Part shown: piece after piece, positions 60,627 to 64,000 of the stretch
How positions within the stretch are numbered: the stretch's first letter is position 1
Layout: each line of letters starts with the position of its first letter
Origin: Erythrophleum ivorense
Taxonomy: Eukaryota; Streptophyta; Magnoliopsida; Fabales; Fabaceae
Length of the DNA stretch: 64,000 nucleotides
Direction of reading: 5' to 3'
Assembly (NCBI GenBank): GCA_026724425.1
Contig: JAIUCV010000089.1
Coordinates: forward strand, 3,658,001-3,722,000
The notes under the pieces: generated by a model
The model's input: the letters and a program-made list of their open reading frames with translations, nothing else
Databases searched by the model: none
Told to the model about the DNA's origin: nothing
Made by a program: the position numbers and the translations under genes

Positions 60627-63600
60627 CTACAAAACAGATGATCTTTCGGCACCCAAAAAAATAAAAAAATCGTCAGTTTCCAATACTATTTAATCCAGGT
60701 GGTGCACTTGATGACATAATCAGCTTTGGCATGTAGTATCTGTAGTGTAGCGCCCGAGTATTCTTTATAGAATACTGATGCCATTTGAGCAACTAAATAA
60801 AGAAATGGAATATATATATATATATATATATATATATTCGTCTATAAAGAGGGCGACTGATAGTAAGATAAACTGGTAAAAAAGTATTTTTCTAAATTGC
60901 TGCCTTATCAGTGTTATTCCAAAGGTAGAGAATATTGGCACCTAATTCAATGCATCGATTTATACTAATATATTCGTTCTAAGTCCTCAGGGTTTATATA
61001 TATATATTGTTTGGTTATCTTGCAGGATAAGAAAGCTTGTGAGAAGAGTGTTTTTCTTTTAAATAAAAAAGAAACATCATTCTAGAATTGTATCTTAATT
61101 TTAAGATCTATATTTTCTGAAATATACAATTAATTGAAGAGAATTGAGAAACAAAGTCCAAATCCCTTGCAGCAGCACTTGCAATTCAATTGGAAGAGCG
61201 TGCTTTGTCTGCAATATATGGGCAATGAGATTTCACAGATAATAATATATGTAATTAGTTACCATGAGGATAGAAAATTATTTTTCTAATCATCGAAAAG
61301 CAGTACAGCATGATGAATTACCTTAAAAGAGACTGCAATTATGGTTCGATAAACTGGAGGCTCCAAAACCTATTTATAAAAGATAGTATGTCCAAACTAT
61401 GCTGCTATAAAAATACGATTTGATTTTTTTTTTTTTGCTTTATATTTCTTTTTTACTACCCAAAACATTATTTGCCAACGATCTGAAAGAAATCATCTTG
61501 ACCAGATATCTATGACATGAGCAAAAGCACACTTTTTTTTTTTTGAAATTTTTGCTGAGATATTAAACTCTTATATCAATGACAAAAATGTTGAAAAGTT
61601 ATTTTTTTGAGTAACCAAGAGTTTTTATATTATGAGATGATTGGCATTTGACAATGTGGATTCTGGAGCAAAGCAATATTATGATATTGTTATCAACTCT
61701 GGTTTTTTATTAATGTTAATTTGATGAAAATATCATTTTAATTCTTTTATTATACATAAGTTTTAATTTGGTCCCTCAATTATTTTTTGTTTCGATTAAA
61801 TTTTTTAGCTTTAAAACGTGTTTCATTCCATTCCTCTTGCCCAACATCGTAAATATTTATTGCTATTGCTAACAAATTTTTCCTCTTTGCATCCGATCTA
61901 TCATTTTTCCTCACAGTATGACTGAAGGGGAGGTGGGCGAAAACAAAAAAATTACTTGCCTTCTCTTGAGCCTGTTTATTCTCTCGTTCTCTGTCTTTGT
62001 TCATCATTCATTCTCCCTGCCTCCGTCTCCCTTCTCCGTTCTACTCTCACCTTGTCTTCTCCGTTTGCATGTAAGCACTCCAAGAAACCGAGTTTGAAAA
62101 TGCTGCAAAATTGGTGGACATCTCACAACAAAAAATTAGTCAACAGGTCACGTGTTTATCTCCCAAGTCTGAAATATGAACTGTCATTAATGCCAAAAAA
62201 AAAAATGAAGGCTGGTTGGTGAAATGGCCCATTTGATTAAATGGGTTGGGTGGCGTATGAAGATTCTCAGTTAAGTCCGTTTCAAATCATGGATCTTTAG
62301 ATTTGAATATAACCCAGGCTTCTTATGCATATAGGTTTGTTCTCTCCCGAACAGCTTTCTAAGTAATCAAATAGCTTGCAATGAGACATGCAGCTGAGAC
62401 TAACAAAGATAATTATTAAGTTGGAAGAAAGGGTGTCTCATTTGAAAATACTTGAAAACTGAAAGCATGAAGGCAGCTAGATTGCTTTCCTTTTTTAAGG
62501 TGACCAATATCAGAAAGGGTAACTCCACATTCCACACAGCACACCATAAAGACAGGGAAATGAGATTTTGAATATTAAATCCAGTATACCAAAAACAATA
62601 GAACAGAGTGTGAGGAGATTTTTTTGTTTGGGAGTGTGCTACTTGCAGTGTGTGTTGGTTGCACTATATTTTAGTGTTTGCCTACAAAATATTGGGAAAA
62701 AGAAAAGGACAAAAAGGAATGAAGGGACAAGCAGAGGAAAAATCAAAATCTTTGTTGAAAGACATTGGTGTTCGCCATTAATGTAGATATTGTGTCCTGA
62801 GCTGAACGTGGGTGTTGGATTGGCTAGTGCTGTTCTTTTTAGATGGGGTTATTATGGTATATGTAGATTCATTGCTGTGTTGCTTGAATTCCTGTTTTTG
62901 TGGCCTTTCTGGAGACGAGAAGGCTTGTTCGGTGGGAAATAAAATTGTTGAGTTCTTATAGGAAAATGGGATAAATTGATCATCAGGTGCAAAAAAATTT
63001 TTTGGAAAGAAAAAAAAGAAGGGAGGGGGGGAGGAAAAAGGGAATTTGGATCTGTTTGATTCTATTTTTTATTTTTATATTCTTAAAACAGTTTTCTTAA
63101 GTTATGTTTTAAAACTAAGTTGTGAAGATAAGAAAATAAAAAAAAAAAACTTGTTTAAAAAATAAAGCTTAGTTAGTTTTGTCAGAATTATAATAATGCC
63201 ATCAACAAAAATTGTTCCCTCGAAGTGTTTTTTGTTTTTTAGTTTTGAAAAATAAAAAACCAAAAGATCTAAAAGATGTCCTTATTTAACCTCTTTTTTA
63301 TAAGCAATTGATAAAAATAATACTATCAAACAATGTTTTTGTTTAAGATTGTAATAAGAAAAGGAAAAATTATTAATATAATGAAATAATGTATAAATTA
63401 TTTTCTTAATATTATTCTTATAACTAAAATATATTTCTAACAAATTTTTAGTTAATTTTTTTTTCAAATTTCTCAATTTAAAAGAACAAAAATAAGTTTA
63501 AGTTTTATAAATAGTGTTAAAATCCCTCTTTTACCATTTTATATCATCATAAAAAGAAAACTTTAAATAAGAATTTATTTCAAACTAAATATTTTATTGT

Positions 63601-63785
63601 TTATCATTACATCCCTTAATTATCTATCTCAATTTCCAACCTCACTTTCTCGACTCTATCTGTGGCTGTCCCTCCCTCCGCTCCCAAGGGTCAGGCTTGT
63701 GAAGAATCTGTCTCTCCAGATATTGTAATGGAGCACTAACAGTGCGTTTGGATCGAGAGAAAAATGGGGAGAAGGGGAGGACGTA
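60627..63785. other. UGT2 upstream flank
   Basis: Non-coding copy of the U1 spacer. It lacks the putative solo LTR of U1 and the segment matching 58458-58640. Contains an (AT)n tract at 60810-60837, several poly-T runs and, at 63000-63040, a purine-rich GGGAGGGGGGGAGG tract. No gene is supported. Confidence 0.6.
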
Positions 63786-64000
63786 CAACTAACAGAGCCA
63801 GATAATGCGATGATCGGCCTTTCAAGCGATGGTGGCAGCACATGGACGTTCCCATCAACGAAAGAACGTTTCGCTTTCACTATGCTTTCTGGGTATTTAC
63901 ACATTTCTGATTTCATTGTTGTAAGAGTTAACAACACAAACGAAGTTGCATAGGACAGGTAACACAATAAATTAATATATTGATTGCTTTGATGGGTGCA
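63786..64000. other. Sequence beyond the U duplication
   Basis: Moderate-GC sequence up to the window edge. A minus-strand frame (63967-63656) spans the duplication boundary and has no recognisable motif, so it is probably chance. Too short to assign. Confidence 0.4.

Larger units (their letters stand above)
58806..63785. repeat. Tandem segmental duplication unit U2
   Basis: Second copy of the U1 unit in direct orientation, about 5.0 kb, ending at GGACGTACAACTAAC (CAA at 63786). The U1/U2 junction reads GGACGTACAATAAGC, joining the end-type sequence (GGACGTACAA) to the start-type sequence (CAATAAGC), so the breakpoints share only CAA. Apart from the UGT pseudogene it is non-coding; 60810-60837 is an (AT)n tract. 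Confidence 0.92.

Noticed and set aside
48814..63785. DXS plus two UGTs as a biosynthetic gene cluster
   Set aside because: The UGTs are broken and no terpene synthase, P450 or other pathway gene is present; adjacency alone does not support a cluster.
63656..63967. 103-codon minus-strand frame at the window end
   Set aside because: It crosses the U2 duplication boundary and shows no domain; its parts have different histories, so it is unlikely to be a gene.

Overview
This window is nuclear DNA of a flowering plant, most likely a eudicot. The evidence is intron-rich genes with GT-AG splice sites, plant-specific gene families, Ty3/gypsy LTR retrotransposons with a plant-type initiator-tRNA primer site, MITE-like hairpins and very AT-rich spacers. 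It is gene-poor. I can support two intact protein-coding genes (a GT47 exostosin-family glycosyltransferase and a type-2 plastid DXS) and three broken ones (a SpoU-family RNA methyltransferase and two UGT91-like glycosyltransferases). I cannot name the species. From memory, a SpoU methyltransferase (At4g38020) and an exostosin protein (At4g38040) are also close neighbours in Arabidopsis, so the left part is probably an old conserved gene order.

Layout. 228-3997 (+): SpoU/TrmH-type methyltransferase pseudogene with two frameshifts, an internally deleted gypsy element inside it, and no visible motif-1 exon. 5971-17674 (+): GT47 gene of six exons, 414 codons. Its 7.9 kb second intron holds a reverse-oriented, decayed gypsy element (7124-13919), which in turn holds a 1.5 kb forward-oriented non-autonomous LTR element (10194-11719, perfect 5-bp target duplication). 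16519-40375: direct tandem segmental duplication. Block A (16519-25486) starts inside GT47 intron 4. Block B (25487-40375) is its copy and carries a dead copy of GT47 exons 5-6. A short ACAAATTTA microhomology sits at all three breakpoints. Block A has amplified a ~493-bp unit to five copies; block B has one copy but gained several insertions (a 1.8 kb MULE-like element, a Tourist-like MITE, a hairpin MITE and a ~3.5 kb unclassified insert). 40376-48300: AT-rich spacer with microsatellites and a possible CACTA terminus.

48814-52643 (+): DXS gene, ten exons, 711 codons, all splice junctions in frame, with a partly duplicated promoter. 52864-63785: a second direct tandem duplication (U1 52864-58805, U2 58806-63785). 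Each unit carries one minus-strand UGT91-like gene, convergent with DXS. Both UGT copies are disrupted, by different lesions, so each retains what the other has lost.

Functional picture. DXS is the entry enzyme of the plastid MEP isoprenoid pathway; the GT47 protein is a Golgi type II membrane glycosyltransferase. There is no sign that these genes form a dedicated cluster. The most notable content is structural: two independent tandem segmental duplications, nested retroelements in an intron of an intact gene, and pairs of sister blocks that allow each insertion to be read against an empty site. I did not find a convincing novel biological system. All similarity statements were made by eye without alignment software, so boundaries may be off by several bases and single-base lesions could be sequencing errors.
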